Assembly: GCA_934635045.1 (NCBI GenBank) | Contig: CAKTZA010000010.1 | Location: 9,617-73,616 of the forward strand | Direction of reading: 5' to 3' | DNA from: an uncultured Kiritimatiellota bacterium | GTDB lineage: Bacteria > Verrucomicrobiota > Kiritimatiellia > RFP12 > UBA1067 | Length of the DNA: 64,000 nt | In this document: positions 40,992 through 49,381 of the stretch, one piece after another | Layout of the letters: the number at the start of each line of letters is the position of its first letter | Position numbering within the stretch: the stretch's first letter is position 1 | Made by a program: the position numbers and the translations under genes | Notes under the pieces: model-generated | What the model saw: only the letters and a program-made list of their open reading frames with translations | Databases searched by the model: none | What the model was told of the DNA's origin: nothing

Positions 40992-42548
40992 ATGAACCTC
41001 AATCGTCGTCATTTCCTCCTCGGCAGCGCGGCTGCCGCCACGCTCGCCGGGTGCGCCACGAACAAGGTCGGCCTTCGCGACCTCAAGGGCGGGAAGCTTC
41101 GCGCGGCCATGATCGGCTACGGCATCCAGATGCGCACGGCGCTCATCCCCCAGTTCCTCGGCAATGGCGCGGCCGCCGGCGTCGAGAAGATGCTGGAGAT
41201 CGTCGCCGTCTGCGACTGCGACAAGGTGCGCGCGGCCGCCGGCGCCGAGCAGGTCAACAAGGCGTACGGCTCGAATGTCTGCAAGGCCGTCGCCGACTTC
41301 CGCGACATCCTGAAGGATCCCGAGATCGACGTCGTCTGCATCGGCACGCCTGACCACTGGCACGCCTACATCTCGGTCGAGGCGATGAAGCACGGCAAGG
41401 ACGTCTACTGCGAGAAGCCGCTGACCTTCACGATCGACGAGGCGAAGAAGGTCATCGCCGCGCAGAAGAAGTACGGGCGCGTCTTCCAGACCGGCTCGAT
41501 GCAGCGCAGCTGGAACAAGGTGTCCGAGTTCTTCACGGCGTGCATGATCGTGCGCAACGGCTTCATCGGCGACCTCAAGTACGTGGACGCGAACTACGGC
41601 ATCGGCGGCAAGAAGCTCGGCGGCCCGTCGCACCCGATCCGCTTCTTCGACAAGCCGGAGAACGCGGCGACCGAGGGCGCGCCGAATCCCGACGTCGACT
41701 GGAACATGTGGCTCGGCCCGGCGAAGTGGCGCCCGTACTCCGACCAGCTCGCGCCGCGCGGCGTGAACAAGTTCTACCCGATGTTCTGGCGCTTCGACGA
41801 CGACATCGGCTCGGGCTACAACGGCGACTGGGGCGCGCATCACCTCGACATCGCGCAGTGGGGCATGGACATGGACGACTCCGGCCCGTACAAGATCATC
41901 CGTTCGGACGAGCCGTACTCGACCGACCTCTTCCACGGCGGCCGCCGCCAGTTCGGCATGCGCATGCTCTTCAAGTCGAAGAAGGACGGCTCTGACATCG
42001 AGCTCTACCACGGGCCGTTCGGCGTCATCACCGGCGCGGGCGGCTGGGGCACGGTCTTCTACGGCACGGACGGCATCGTCGCGGTGAACCGCGGCAAGCT
42101 GGCGGTCTGGAAGGGCACGGGCCTCGTGAAGCCCACGCTGGAGATCCGCAAGGCCATCGAGAGCATGACGTTCATGCCGGAGAAGGTCGTCGCGGCGTCC
42201 GTCGGCAAGGACTACGGCACGGATGCGGCGGCGAAGTCCGACAACGCGCTGTCGACCGCGATCGCGAAGCTGGAGAAGGCCTTTGACCTCAAGAACGCGA
42301 AGGTCCAGCTCTACAAGAGCGACAACCAGGTGCTGAACTTCGTCGAGTGCGTCCTCTCGCGCAAGCCCACGATCTCCCCGGCCGAAGTCGGCGGCCGCAG
42401 CGGTGCGCTCTGCCTCCTCTGCAACTTGTCGTACCAGTATGACACGGGCTTCGACTGGGATCCCAAGAAGATGGAAGTCGCCGGCTGCAACCCGAAGGGC
42501 ATCTCGCTCGAACGCGCCGACTATCGCGGCTGGGACATCGTGGTCTAA
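40992..42548 (+). CDS. Tat-exported Gfo/Idh/MocA-family oxidoreductase
   Basis: The product is 518 aa. The N terminus NRRHFLLGSAAAATLAGCA is a twin-arginine signal with lipobox-like LAGC. The Rossmann part (AAMIGYGIQMRTAL ... DVVCIGTPDHWHAY) binds NAD(P). EKPLTF-TIDEAKKVIAAQKKYGRVFQTGSMQRS is the family's conserved block with the catalytic Lys. C-terminal alpha/beta substrate domain with DWGAHHLDIAQWGMDMDDSGP. Exported proteins of this family are numerous in PVC bacteria and act on sugars, often as glycosidases by NAD-dependent chemistry. Substrate unknown. Confidence 0.92.
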   Translation: MNLNRRHFLLGSAAAATLAGCATNKVGLRDLKGGKLRAAMIGYGIQMRTALIPQFLGNGAAAGVEKMLEIVAVCDCDKVRAAAGAEQVNKAYGSNVCKAVADFRDILKDPEIDVVCIGTPDHWHAYISVEAMKHGKDVYCEKPLTFTIDEAKKVIAAQKKYGRVFQTGSMQRSWNKVSEFFTACMIVRNGFIGDLKYVDANYGIGGKKLGGPSHPIRFFDKPENAATEGAPNPDVDWNMWLGPAKWRPYSDQLAPRGVNKFYPMFWRFDDDIGSGYNGDWGAHHLDIAQWGMDMDDSGPYKIIRSDEPYSTDLFHGGRRQFGMRMLFKSKKDGSDIELYHGPFGVITGAGGWGTVFYGTDGIVAVNRGKLAVWKGTGLVKPTLEIRKAIESMTFMPEKVVAASVGKDYGTDAAAKSDNALSTAIAKLEKAFDLKNAKVQLYKSDNQVLNFVECVLSRKPTISPAEVGGRSGALCLLCNLSYQYDTGFDWDPKKMEVAGCNPKGISLERADYRGWDIVV

Positions 42549-42572
42549 TCTAAAGCTGAGGATCTGCACGAG

Positions 42573-43580
42573 ATGAATCAGGCTGAAAAGGAACGTCTCG
42601 CGAAGGTCGGCAAGACCTTCAACGCGAAGAAGTACATCCAGAACGAGATCGAGGCCATCCGCGCGCAGGTCGGGGACCGAAAGGTCCTCCTTGCGATGTC
42701 GGGTGGCGTGGACAGCTCGGTGTGCGCCGTCCTCCTCCACAAGGCGATCGGCAAGCAGCTCGTCTGCGTCTTCGTCGACCACGGCTGCATGCGCCTCAAC
42801 GAGGCGAAGGAGGTGAAGCGCGTCTTCAAGGGCAAGTTCGGCATCAACCTCATCCAGATCGACGCCGAGCAGCGCTTTCTGGAGAAGGCCAAGGGCGTGA
42901 CGGATCCCGAGACGAAGCGCAAGATCATCGGCGGCGAGTTCATCCAGGTCTTTGCGGACGTCGCGCGCGACCTCAAGAAGAAGATGGGCGACATCGACTT
43001 CCTCGGTCAGGGCACGATCTACCCGGACATCGTCGAGTCGGGCGTCGGCGGCCACAAGGCCGTGAAGGCCCACCACAACGTCGGCGGTCTGCCGAAGGAC
43101 ATCCTCTTCAAGGGGCTCGTCGAGCCGGTGAAGTACCTCTACAAGGACGAGGTGCGCAAGGTCGGCAAGCTCCTCGGCATCCCGGAGGAGATGGTCATGC
43201 GCCAGCCGTTCCCCGGCCCGGGCCTCGCCGTGCGCTGCATCGGCGAGCTCACGAAGGAAAAGCTCGACATCCTGCGTCAGGCGGACTTCATCTTCCGCGA
43301 CGAGATGCACAAGGCGAAGCTCGACAAGAAGGCCCAGCAGTTCTTCGCGATCATGACGAACGTCAAGTCCGTCGGCGTGAAGAACGGCGCGCGCACCTTC
43401 GGCTACGTGATCGGCATCCGTGCGATTTCGACGTCGCAGTTCGTGAAGGCCGGCGTCGTCGAGCTGCCGTTCAAGTTCGTGACGGCGGTCGCCGAGAAGA
43501 TCGCGACGAAGGTGAAGGGCGCGAACCGCGTCGTGTGGGACGTGACCCCGAAGCCCCCGGCCACGATCGAATGGGAGTGA
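42573..43580 (+). CDS. guaA: GMP synthase, ATP-pyrophosphatase subunit only
   Basis: The product is 335 aa. PP-loop SGGVDSS at 43-49, then FVDHGCMRLNEAKEV, the dimer domain with HHNVGGLP, RQPFPGPGLAVRCIGE and the C-terminal PPATIEWE that closes the active site. It aminates XMP to GMP. The N-terminal glutamine amidotransferase (class I triad Cys-His-Glu), normally fused in bacterial GuaA (~510-525 aa), is absent. An NH3-using or two-subunit (archaeal-like) enzyme is implied; a separate amidotransferase gene is not in the window. Confidence 0.93.
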   Translation: MNQAEKERLAKVGKTFNAKKYIQNEIEAIRAQVGDRKVLLAMSGGVDSSVCAVLLHKAIGKQLVCVFVDHGCMRLNEAKEVKRVFKGKFGINLIQIDAEQRFLEKAKGVTDPETKRKIIGGEFIQVFADVARDLKKKMGDIDFLGQGTIYPDIVESGVGGHKAVKAHHNVGGLPKDILFKGLVEPVKYLYKDEVRKVGKLLGIPEEMVMRQPFPGPGLAVRCIGELTKEKLDILRQADFIFRDEMHKAKLDKKAQQFFAIMTNVKSVGVKNGARTFGYVIGIRAISTSQFVKAGVVELPFKFVTAVAEKIATKVKGANRVVWDVTPKPPATIEWE

Positions 43581-43608
43581 GAGCAGTCTTGTCGAAGGAA
43601 GTCGCCTG

Positions 43609-46221
43609 ATGCAGAAAATGCCCTGTGTGCTGTTTGCCCTGTCCCTGACGGCGAGCGCGGTCGCGTCCGAATCGGTCGGTTCGCGCGTCGCGGCGCTGCC
43701 GTCGTCCGCGTGGGATGCGTCCGTCTGGCTCTCGGTGCCGGACGCGCCGGTCGAGAAAAACGTCGTCGGCGAGGGTTCGCTTGCCGCGCCCGGCACGAGC
43801 TGGTTCGTGCGCGAGCTCGCGAATGCGGGCGAGGTCGTCTCCGCGACGTGGATGACGGCGGGCCTTGGCGTCTACGAGCTCTACGTGAACGGGCGGCGCG
43901 TCGGGGCGGACTTCCTGAAGCCAGGCTTCACGCATTACGCGAAGACGAAATACGCCTTCACCTATGACGTCACGGACGCCTTCCGCCGCGCGAAGGACGA
44001 GACGAACGTCCTCGCGGCGGAGGTGTCCGCCGGCTGGTGGCGCGACAAGATCCTGACGCCGGGCGGGCACAGGGGCTTCCTCGGCCGCAAGAGCGCGTTT
44101 CGTGGCGTCCTCGAAGTCAGGTTTGCGGACGGCACGACGCGGCAGTACGGCACGAACGTCCGCGACTGGAAGGCGGGCGTCGCCGGGCCTGTCACGCGGG
44201 CGTCGATCTTCGACGGCGAGCATTTCGACGCGCGGCTGCAACCGGGCCTTTCCGCGTGGCGGGGCTTCGGCGCGCCGGAGGTCAATGACGAGTTCAAGGG
44301 CGAGATCCTGCCGACGGACGGCGCGGAAGTCCTGCTGCGGTGCGACAAGACGCTGAAGCCCGTCAAGGCGTATGCCTGGCAGGGCGTCACGGGCGCGTCG
44401 GACGCGGCGTTCGGCACGGTGAAGGTCGTGCGCGAGTTCCCGGTTGACGGGCCGTTCGCGCTGAATCCGGGCGAGACGCTCGTCGTCGATTTCGGGCAGA
44501 ACGCGGCGGCCGTGCCGTGCTTCCGCTTCGCGGCCCCGGCCGGGACGGTGCTGACGGCGCTGCCGGCGGAGATGCTCAACGACAACGGCGGCCTCAAGTC
44601 GCGCGGCAACGACGGCCCGGAGGGCAGCGTCTACCGCGTCAACCTGCGCGCGGGCTACGAGAACGGGCGGCTCGTGAAGTACACCTTCGCGGGCGCGGGC
44701 GAGGAGGACTACCTGCCGCGCTTCACGTTCTTCGGCTACCGCTACGTTTCCGTGACGGCGACGGCCCCGGTCACGATCGCGCGCCTCGAGAGCGTGCCCG
44801 TGACGTCCATCCGCCGCGACCAGGAGCTCGGCTCGCTCGTGACGGGCGACAAGGACGTGAACCGGCTCATCTCGAACGTCTACTGGGGGCAGCTCTCGAA
44901 CTACCTCTCGGTGCCGACGGACTGCCCGCAGCGCAACGAGCGCCTCGGCTGGGCGGCCGACACGCAGGTCTTCTGCGAGGCGGCGAGCTTCAACGCGGAC
45001 GTCTACGACTTCCTGCGCAAGTGGATGCGCGACGAGCGCGACAGCCAGGATTCGCGCGGCGGATTCCCCGGCGTCGCGCCGTTCGGGCAGTACGGCAACG
45101 AGCCGATGCGCCTCGGCTGGGCCGACGCGGGCGTGATCGTGCCCTACCAGATGTTCAAGCAGTCCGGAGACCGGCGCATCGTCGACGAGAACTGGACGGC
45201 GATGGCGAAGTTCGTCGCGCGCGTGAACGAGACGAAATACGCTCACGAGGCGATTGCCGCGGAATGCGGGAACTACCAGTGGAACGACTGGCTCTCGCTC
45301 ACGAAGCTCGAAAGCTATCCCTACAAGCCCGAATACTCCGCGTTGGAGAAGGGTCCGGACGGCAAGACCCGCCCGAAGGCGGACGCGCTGCGCTACTGGG
45401 ACTACCTCGGCGGCTGCTACTGGGCGTGGGACGCGCAGCTGATGGCCGAGATGGCCGAAGGGACGGGCCGCGCGGCGGAGGCCGCGACGTATCGCGCGAT
45501 GGCGGCGACGGCGAAGGACTACCTGAAGCGGAACTTCTTCGCGACGGACGACGGGACGATTCTCCCGGTCTTCAAGGGCATGCAGACGCCGGCGCTCTTC
45601 GCGCTGAAGCTCGGCCTCGTCGCGGGCGACGCCAAGGCGAAGACGATCGCCGACCTCACGGCGAGCATCGCCGCCGGCGGCGGGACGCTGCACACGGGCT
45701 TTCTCGGCACGTCGATCGTGATGGACACGCTGACCGAGAACGGGCTTGTCGGCCTCGCCTACGACCTGCTGCTGAACCACCGGTTCCCCGGCTGGCTCTA
45801 TTCGGTCGACCAGGGCGCGACGACGATCTGGGAGCGCTGGAACAGCTACACGAAGAAGGACGGCTTCGGCCCCGTCGGCATGAACAGCTTCAACCACTAC
45901 GCCTATGGCGCGGTGCTCGCGTGGATCTACAAGACGGCGGCGGGCATCGCCGCCGACCCGCAGGCGCCGGGCTTCCGAAAGATCGTCATGGCGCCGAAGC
46001 CGGATCGCCGTCTCGGCTCCGTCACGGCCGAATACAAGTCTGCGGCGGGCCTCATCAAGAGCGCGTGGCGCTTCGAGGGCAAGGACTGGATCTGGGAATT
46101 CACGATTCCCGAAGGCGTGACGGCCGACGTGACGCTGCCCGGCGAAGCGGCGGCGACGCGCTATGACGCGGGCGCTCATGTCATTCGCCGGACAGTCGAC
46201 GGCGCGTTCGCGCGGCGTTAG
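43609..46221 (+). CDS. Alpha-L-rhamnosidase, GH78 family, exported
   Basis: The product is 870 aa with signal peptide MQKMPCVLFALSLTASAVASE. Order: N-terminal beta domain with TAGLGVYELYVNGRRVGADFLKPGFTHYAKT (the Bac_rhamnosid_N signature), a beta-sandwich, then the (alpha/alpha)6 catalytic barrel with DCPQRNERLGWAADTQVF (general-acid region) and GFPGVAPF, NDWLSL, and TTIWERWNSY near the end, followed by a C-terminal beta sheet. It removes terminal rhamnose from plant or host glycans. AAGGAA lies 9 bases before the ATG. Confidence 0.94.
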   Translation: MQKMPCVLFALSLTASAVASESVGSRVAALPSSAWDASVWLSVPDAPVEKNVVGEGSLAAPGTSWFVRELANAGEVVSATWMTAGLGVYELYVNGRRVGADFLKPGFTHYAKTKYAFTYDVTDAFRRAKDETNVLAAEVSAGWWRDKILTPGGHRGFLGRKSAFRGVLEVRFADGTTRQYGTNVRDWKAGVAGPVTRASIFDGEHFDARLQPGLSAWRGFGAPEVNDEFKGEILPTDGAEVLLRCDKTLKPVKAYAWQGVTGASDAAFGTVKVVREFPVDGPFALNPGETLVVDFGQNAAAVPCFRFAAPAGTVLTALPAEMLNDNGGLKSRGNDGPEGSVYRVNLRAGYENGRLVKYTFAGAGEEDYLPRFTFFGYRYVSVTATAPVTIARLESVPVTSIRRDQELGSLVTGDKDVNRLISNVYWGQLSNYLSVPTDCPQRNERLGWAADTQVFCEAASFNADVYDFLRKWMRDERDSQDSRGGFPGVAPFGQYGNEPMRLGWADAGVIVPYQMFKQSGDRRIVDENWTAMAKFVARVNETKYAHEAIAAECGNYQWNDWLSLTKLESYPYKPEYSALEKGPDGKTRPKADALRYWDYLGGCYWAWDAQLMAEMAEGTGRAAEAATYRAMAATAKDYLKRNFFATDDGTILPVFKGMQTPALFALKLGLVAGDAKAKTIADLTASIAAGGGTLHTGFLGTSIVMDTLTENGLVGLAYDLLLNHRFPGWLYSVDQGATTIWERWNSYTKKDGFGPVGMNSFNHYAYGAVLAWIYKTAAGIAADPQAPGFRKIVMAPKPDRRLGSVTAEYKSAAGLIKSAWRFEGKDWIWEFTIPEGVTADVTLPGEAAATRYDAGAHVIRRTVDGAFARR

Positions 46222-46331
46222 GCGACTTTCGTAACGGGTCGTCTGCACGGTCTTCTGCACGAAACGGCCGCCCCAAACGCGCTGTTTCGCGGCAAATTCG
46301 GATGCTTCGTGCCGACGGGGCCTGAAAATGG

Positions 46332-46337
46332 TATACT
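46332..46337 (+). promoter_or_regulatory. Extended -10 promoter of the sigma-54 activator gene, leaderless
   Basis: TGG-TATACT ends 9 bases before the ATG at 46347. No -35 or ribosome site. Confidence 0.7.
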
Positions 46338-46346
46338 ACACGCCCG

Positions 46347-47879
46347 ATGAAAGCAAAGCCGTCTTCTGAAATCACGGTCCTGAAGGAGATTACGACCGCC
46401 GTCGTCCGCGAGCGGAACGTGCGCAAGCTCCTGGAGGAGGTTCTTGAGATCCTGGAGCGCAGCATGGGCATGCTGCGCGGCACGTTCGCGCTCCTGGAGG
46501 GCGACGAGCTGCGCATCGAGGCGTCGACGCGCCAGCTGAACGCCGAGGAGCGCGCGCTGGGGCGCTACCACATCGGCGAGGGCATCACGGGCCTCGTCGC
46601 GAAGACGGGCCGCGCCGAGGTCGTCCTCGACGTCCGAAAGGACAAGCGCTTCCTGAACCGCACGAAGGCGCGCAACCCGGAGGAGCCGCTGTCGTTCATC
46701 TGCGTGCCGCTCATCCACCTCGGCCAGATCGTCGGCACGCTCTCCGTCGACCGCGAGATGCGCGGCGACACGACCTCGCTTGGGCAGGACGTCGCGTTTC
46801 TGGAGATCATTGCCGGCATCATCGCCGAGGCGGCGTCCGTCTGCCGCGAGGCCTGCGCCGAGCGCGACACGCTGCGGGACGAGAACCGCAAGCTCCGCGA
46901 CCTCCTGTCGTCCGGCACGGGCAAGCTCATCGGCAACGCGCCCGCGATGCGCGTCGTCTACGAGCAGATCCAGCAGGTCGCGCCGAGCGAGGCGACCGTC
47001 CTCATCCGGGGCGGCAGCGGCACGGGCAAGGAGCTCGTCGCGCGCGCGATTCAGGGGCTCTCCGCCCGCAAGGACAAGCCGTTCGTCGTGCTCAACTGCG
47101 CAGCCCTGCCGGAGGCGCTCGTCGAGTCGGAGCTGTTCGGCCACGAGAAGGGCGCGTTCACGGACGCGCGCGAGCGGCGCATCGGCCGCGCCGAGGCGGC
47201 GGACGGCGGGACGCTCTTCCTCGACGAGATCGGCGACCTCTCGATTCCCGTGCAGGTGAAGCTCCTGCGCTTCCTGCAGGAGCGCACGTTCTCGCGCGTC
47301 GGCTCGAACGAGGAGCTGAAGAGCGACGTCCGCTTCATCGCCGCGACGAGCCGCAACCTGGAAGAGCTGATGGAGAAGAAGCTCTTCCGCGAAGACCTCT
47401 ACTACCGGCTTTCCGTCTTCCCGATCGCGCTGCCGGCGCTCGCCGAGCGCAAGGACGACATCGTGCTGCTCGCGGAGCACTTCCTGCGGCGCATGAACAT
47501 GAAGTACGGCAAGTCGATTGCGCGCATCTCCGCGCCGGCGATGAACATGCTGCAGGCCTACGCCTGGCCGGGAAACGTGCGCGAGCTGGAGAACTGCATC
47601 GAGCGCGCGGTGCTGACGACGAAGGACGACACGATTCACGGCTACAACCTGCCGCCGGCGATCCAGGTCGAGGAGTTCGCCGAAGACCCGTTCAACCCGG
47701 AGGCGAAGCTGACGCTCGACGACCAGGTCGCGGCGTTCGAGCGGCGCGTCCTGACGGAGACGCTGAAGCGGCACAACGGCAACCGCAGCGCGGCCGGGCG
47801 CGAGCTTGGCGTCTCGCCGCGCATGATGAACTACCGCCTCACGCGCGCGGGCATCATCAAAGGGGGCGAAAAGGCATGA
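46347..47879 (+). CDS. GAF-AAA-Fis sigma-54-dependent activator (NifA-like)
   Basis: The product is 510 aa. GAF domain ~20-165; AAA+ domain ~190-420 with Walker A GGSGTGKE (~220), Walker B GGTLFLDEIGDL and the sensor region FIAATSRNLEELM; Fis-type HTH at the end (RHNGNRSAAGRELGVSPRMMNYRL). The sigma-54 contact loop reads GAFTDA (269-274) rather than GAFTGA. It would bind upstream sites and drive sigma-54 promoters such as the hsp20 one at 2.7 kb; that link is inference. The stop overlaps the hisH start (ATGA), so it is coupled to histidine genes. Confidence 0.93.
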   Translation: MKAKPSSEITVLKEITTAVVRERNVRKLLEEVLEILERSMGMLRGTFALLEGDELRIEASTRQLNAEERALGRYHIGEGITGLVAKTGRAEVVLDVRKDKRFLNRTKARNPEEPLSFICVPLIHLGQIVGTLSVDREMRGDTTSLGQDVAFLEIIAGIIAEAASVCREACAERDTLRDENRKLRDLLSSGTGKLIGNAPAMRVVYEQIQQVAPSEATVLIRGGSGTGKELVARAIQGLSARKDKPFVVLNCAALPEALVESELFGHEKGAFTDARERRIGRAEAADGGTLFLDEIGDLSIPVQVKLLRFLQERTFSRVGSNEELKSDVRFIAATSRNLEELMEKKLFREDLYYRLSVFPIALPALAERKDDIVLLAEHFLRRMNMKYGKSIARISAPAMNMLQAYAWPGNVRELENCIERAVLTTKDDTIHGYNLPPAIQVEEFAEDPFNPEAKLTLDDQVAAFERRVLTETLKRHNGNRSAAGRELGVSPRMMNYRLTRAGIIKGGEKA

Positions 47880-48541
47880 CGGCGATTGTCGATTACCGGG
47901 CCGGGAACCTGACGAGCGTCCGCTACGCCTTCGACGCGCTCGGCGTCGCGGCGGACGTGACGCGCGACCCGGCGGCGATCCGCGCGGCCGACCGCGTGGT
48001 GTTCCCCGGCGTCGGCGCGGCGCGGCACGCGATGGAGAGCCTGCGGGAGCTGGGGCTCGTCGAGGCCGTGCGCGAAGCCGCCGAGACGAAGCCGTTTCTT
48101 GGCATCTGCCTCGGCATGCAGATTCTTTTCGACCGTTCGGAGGAGGACGGCGGCGTCGACACGCTCGGCATCCTGCCGGGGCAGGTGCGGCGCTTCCCGC
48201 ACGTCGTTGGCTTCAAGGTGCCGGAGATCGGCTGGAATCAGGTGGAAATAATCGAATTATCGAATAAACGAATAATCGAATCCGAAGAAACGAAGCTTGC
48301 CGCCTCTTCTCCCATTCGATTATTCGACGATTCGATTATTCGAAAATCTCCCGCGCGCGAATACTACTTCGTTCATTCCTACTACGCCGAGATCTGCCCG
48401 TACACGGTCGGCGTGGCGGAGTATGCGGGCGTCGAATTTACCGCGCTCGTGAAGAAGGGCCGGCTTTGGGCGAGCCAGTTCCATCCCGAAAAGTCCGGCC
48501 GCGTCGGGCTCGACCTCATCAAGGAGTGGCTGTCATGCTGA
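47876..48541 (+). CDS. hisH: Imidazole glycerol phosphate synthase, glutaminase subunit HisH
   Basis: The product is 221 aa (usual ~200). Class I amidotransferase: VFPGVGAARHAM, nucleophile GICLGMQILF, and the His/Glu end FHPEKSG. It feeds ammonia to HisF for IGP and AICAR formation. Between the conserved WNQV and YYFVHSYY it carries ~20 additional residues encoded by a palindromic CGAATNNN element (48247-48350). Its start overlaps the activator stop; its stop overlaps the hisF start by 7 bases. Confidence 0.94.
   Translation: MTAIVDYRAGNLTSVRYAFDALGVAADVTRDPAAIRAADRVVFPGVGAARHAMESLRELGLVEAVREAAETKPFLGICLGMQILFDRSEEDGGVDTLGILPGQVRRFPHVVGFKVPEIGWNQVEIIELSNKRIIESEETKLAASSPIRLFDDSIIRKSPAREYYFVHSYYAEICPYTVGVAEYAGVEFTALVKKGRLWASQFHPEKSGRVGLDLIKEWLSC
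48247..48350. repeat. In-frame palindromic CGAATNNN element inside hisH
   Basis: The left arm has 8-base units (CGAATTAT, CGAATAAA, CGAATAAT, CGAATCCG). The right arm has ATTCGATT, ATTCGACG, ATTCGATT, ATTCGAAA. The ~29-base arms are imperfect reverse complements around ~32 bases, so DNA or RNA can form a long hairpin. It is strongly AT-rich compared with its host gene and related to 22071-22110 in ispA. Confidence 0.85.
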
Positions 48542-49305
48542 CGAAGCGCGTGATCCCGTGCCTCGACGTGCGTAACGGGCGCGTCACGAAGGGCGTCAAG
48601 TTCAAGAACAACGTCGATCTTGGAGATCCCGTCGAGATGGCGGTGAAGTATTCCGAGGGCGGGGCGGACGAGCTTGTCTTCTACGACATCACGGCCTCGG
48701 CGGAAGGGCGGCCGATTGACATCGGCATGGTCGCGGCGGTCGCGAAGGCCGTGCGCATCCCGTTTGCGGTCGGCGGCGGCATCCGTACGACGGCGGACAT
48801 GGAGCGCGTCATTCTCGCGGGGGCGGAGAAGATTTCCGTCAACTCGCTCGCGGTGAAGAACCCGGCGATCATCGCGGAGGGCGCGAAGGCGTTCGGCGCG
48901 CAGTGCGTCGTCCTCGGCATGGATCCGGTGAAGTCGGCGCGGTGTCCGAGCGGCTACGAGATCACGACGCGGGGCTTCCGCGAGTTCACGGGGATGGACG
49001 CCGTCGAGTGGGCGAAGCGCGCGGCAGACCTCGGCGCGGGCGAGATCGTCGTCAACTCGGTCGATGCGGACGGCACGCGGGCGGGCTTCGAGCTGACTGT
49101 CACGCGGCTCATCGCGGAGGCGGTGGGCGTGCCGGTCGTCGCGTCCGGCGGCGCGGGCAGGCCGGAGCATCTTGTCACGGTCTTCCGCGAGGCGCAGGCC
49201 GATGCGGCCATCGTCGCGGGCATGATCCACACGGGCGACTGCACGCTCGCCGATATCAAGGCCGTGATGGCGCGCGCCGGCGTCCCGACGCGGATGAGCT
49301 GGTAA
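48535..49305 (+). CDS. hisF: Imidazole glycerol phosphate synthase, cyclase subunit HisF
   Basis: The product is 256 aa, full length. (beta/alpha)8 barrel with the catalytic Asp in IPCLDVRNGRV, phosphate loops PFAVGGGIRTTADM and VVASGGAGRPEHL, and ISVNSLAVKNP. ATG 48535 lies inside the end of hisH, which fixes the start. With HisH it makes IGP and AICAR. Confidence 0.96.
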   Translation: MLTKRVIPCLDVRNGRVTKGVKFKNNVDLGDPVEMAVKYSEGGADELVFYDITASAEGRPIDIGMVAAVAKAVRIPFAVGGGIRTTADMERVILAGAEKISVNSLAVKNPAIIAEGAKAFGAQCVVLGMDPVKSARCPSGYEITTRGFREFTGMDAVEWAKRAADLGAGEIVVNSVDADGTRAGFELTVTRLIAEAVGVPVVASGGAGRPEHLVTVFREAQADAAIVAGMIHTGDCTLADIKAVMARAGVPTRMSW

Positions 49306-49381
49306 GCGCCGCAGACGTTTCGCCAATGTTTGCGTGTCGGTTCACTCATCATGCCTGAAAAACAGGCGGAAGGAGCAGGAT

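Noticed and set aside
40491..43796. Minus-strand open frame of ~1100 codons opposite rubredoxin, the oxidoreductase and GMP synthase
   Set aside because: Overlaps three clear plus-strand genes and a terminator and promoter; composition typical of a shadow.
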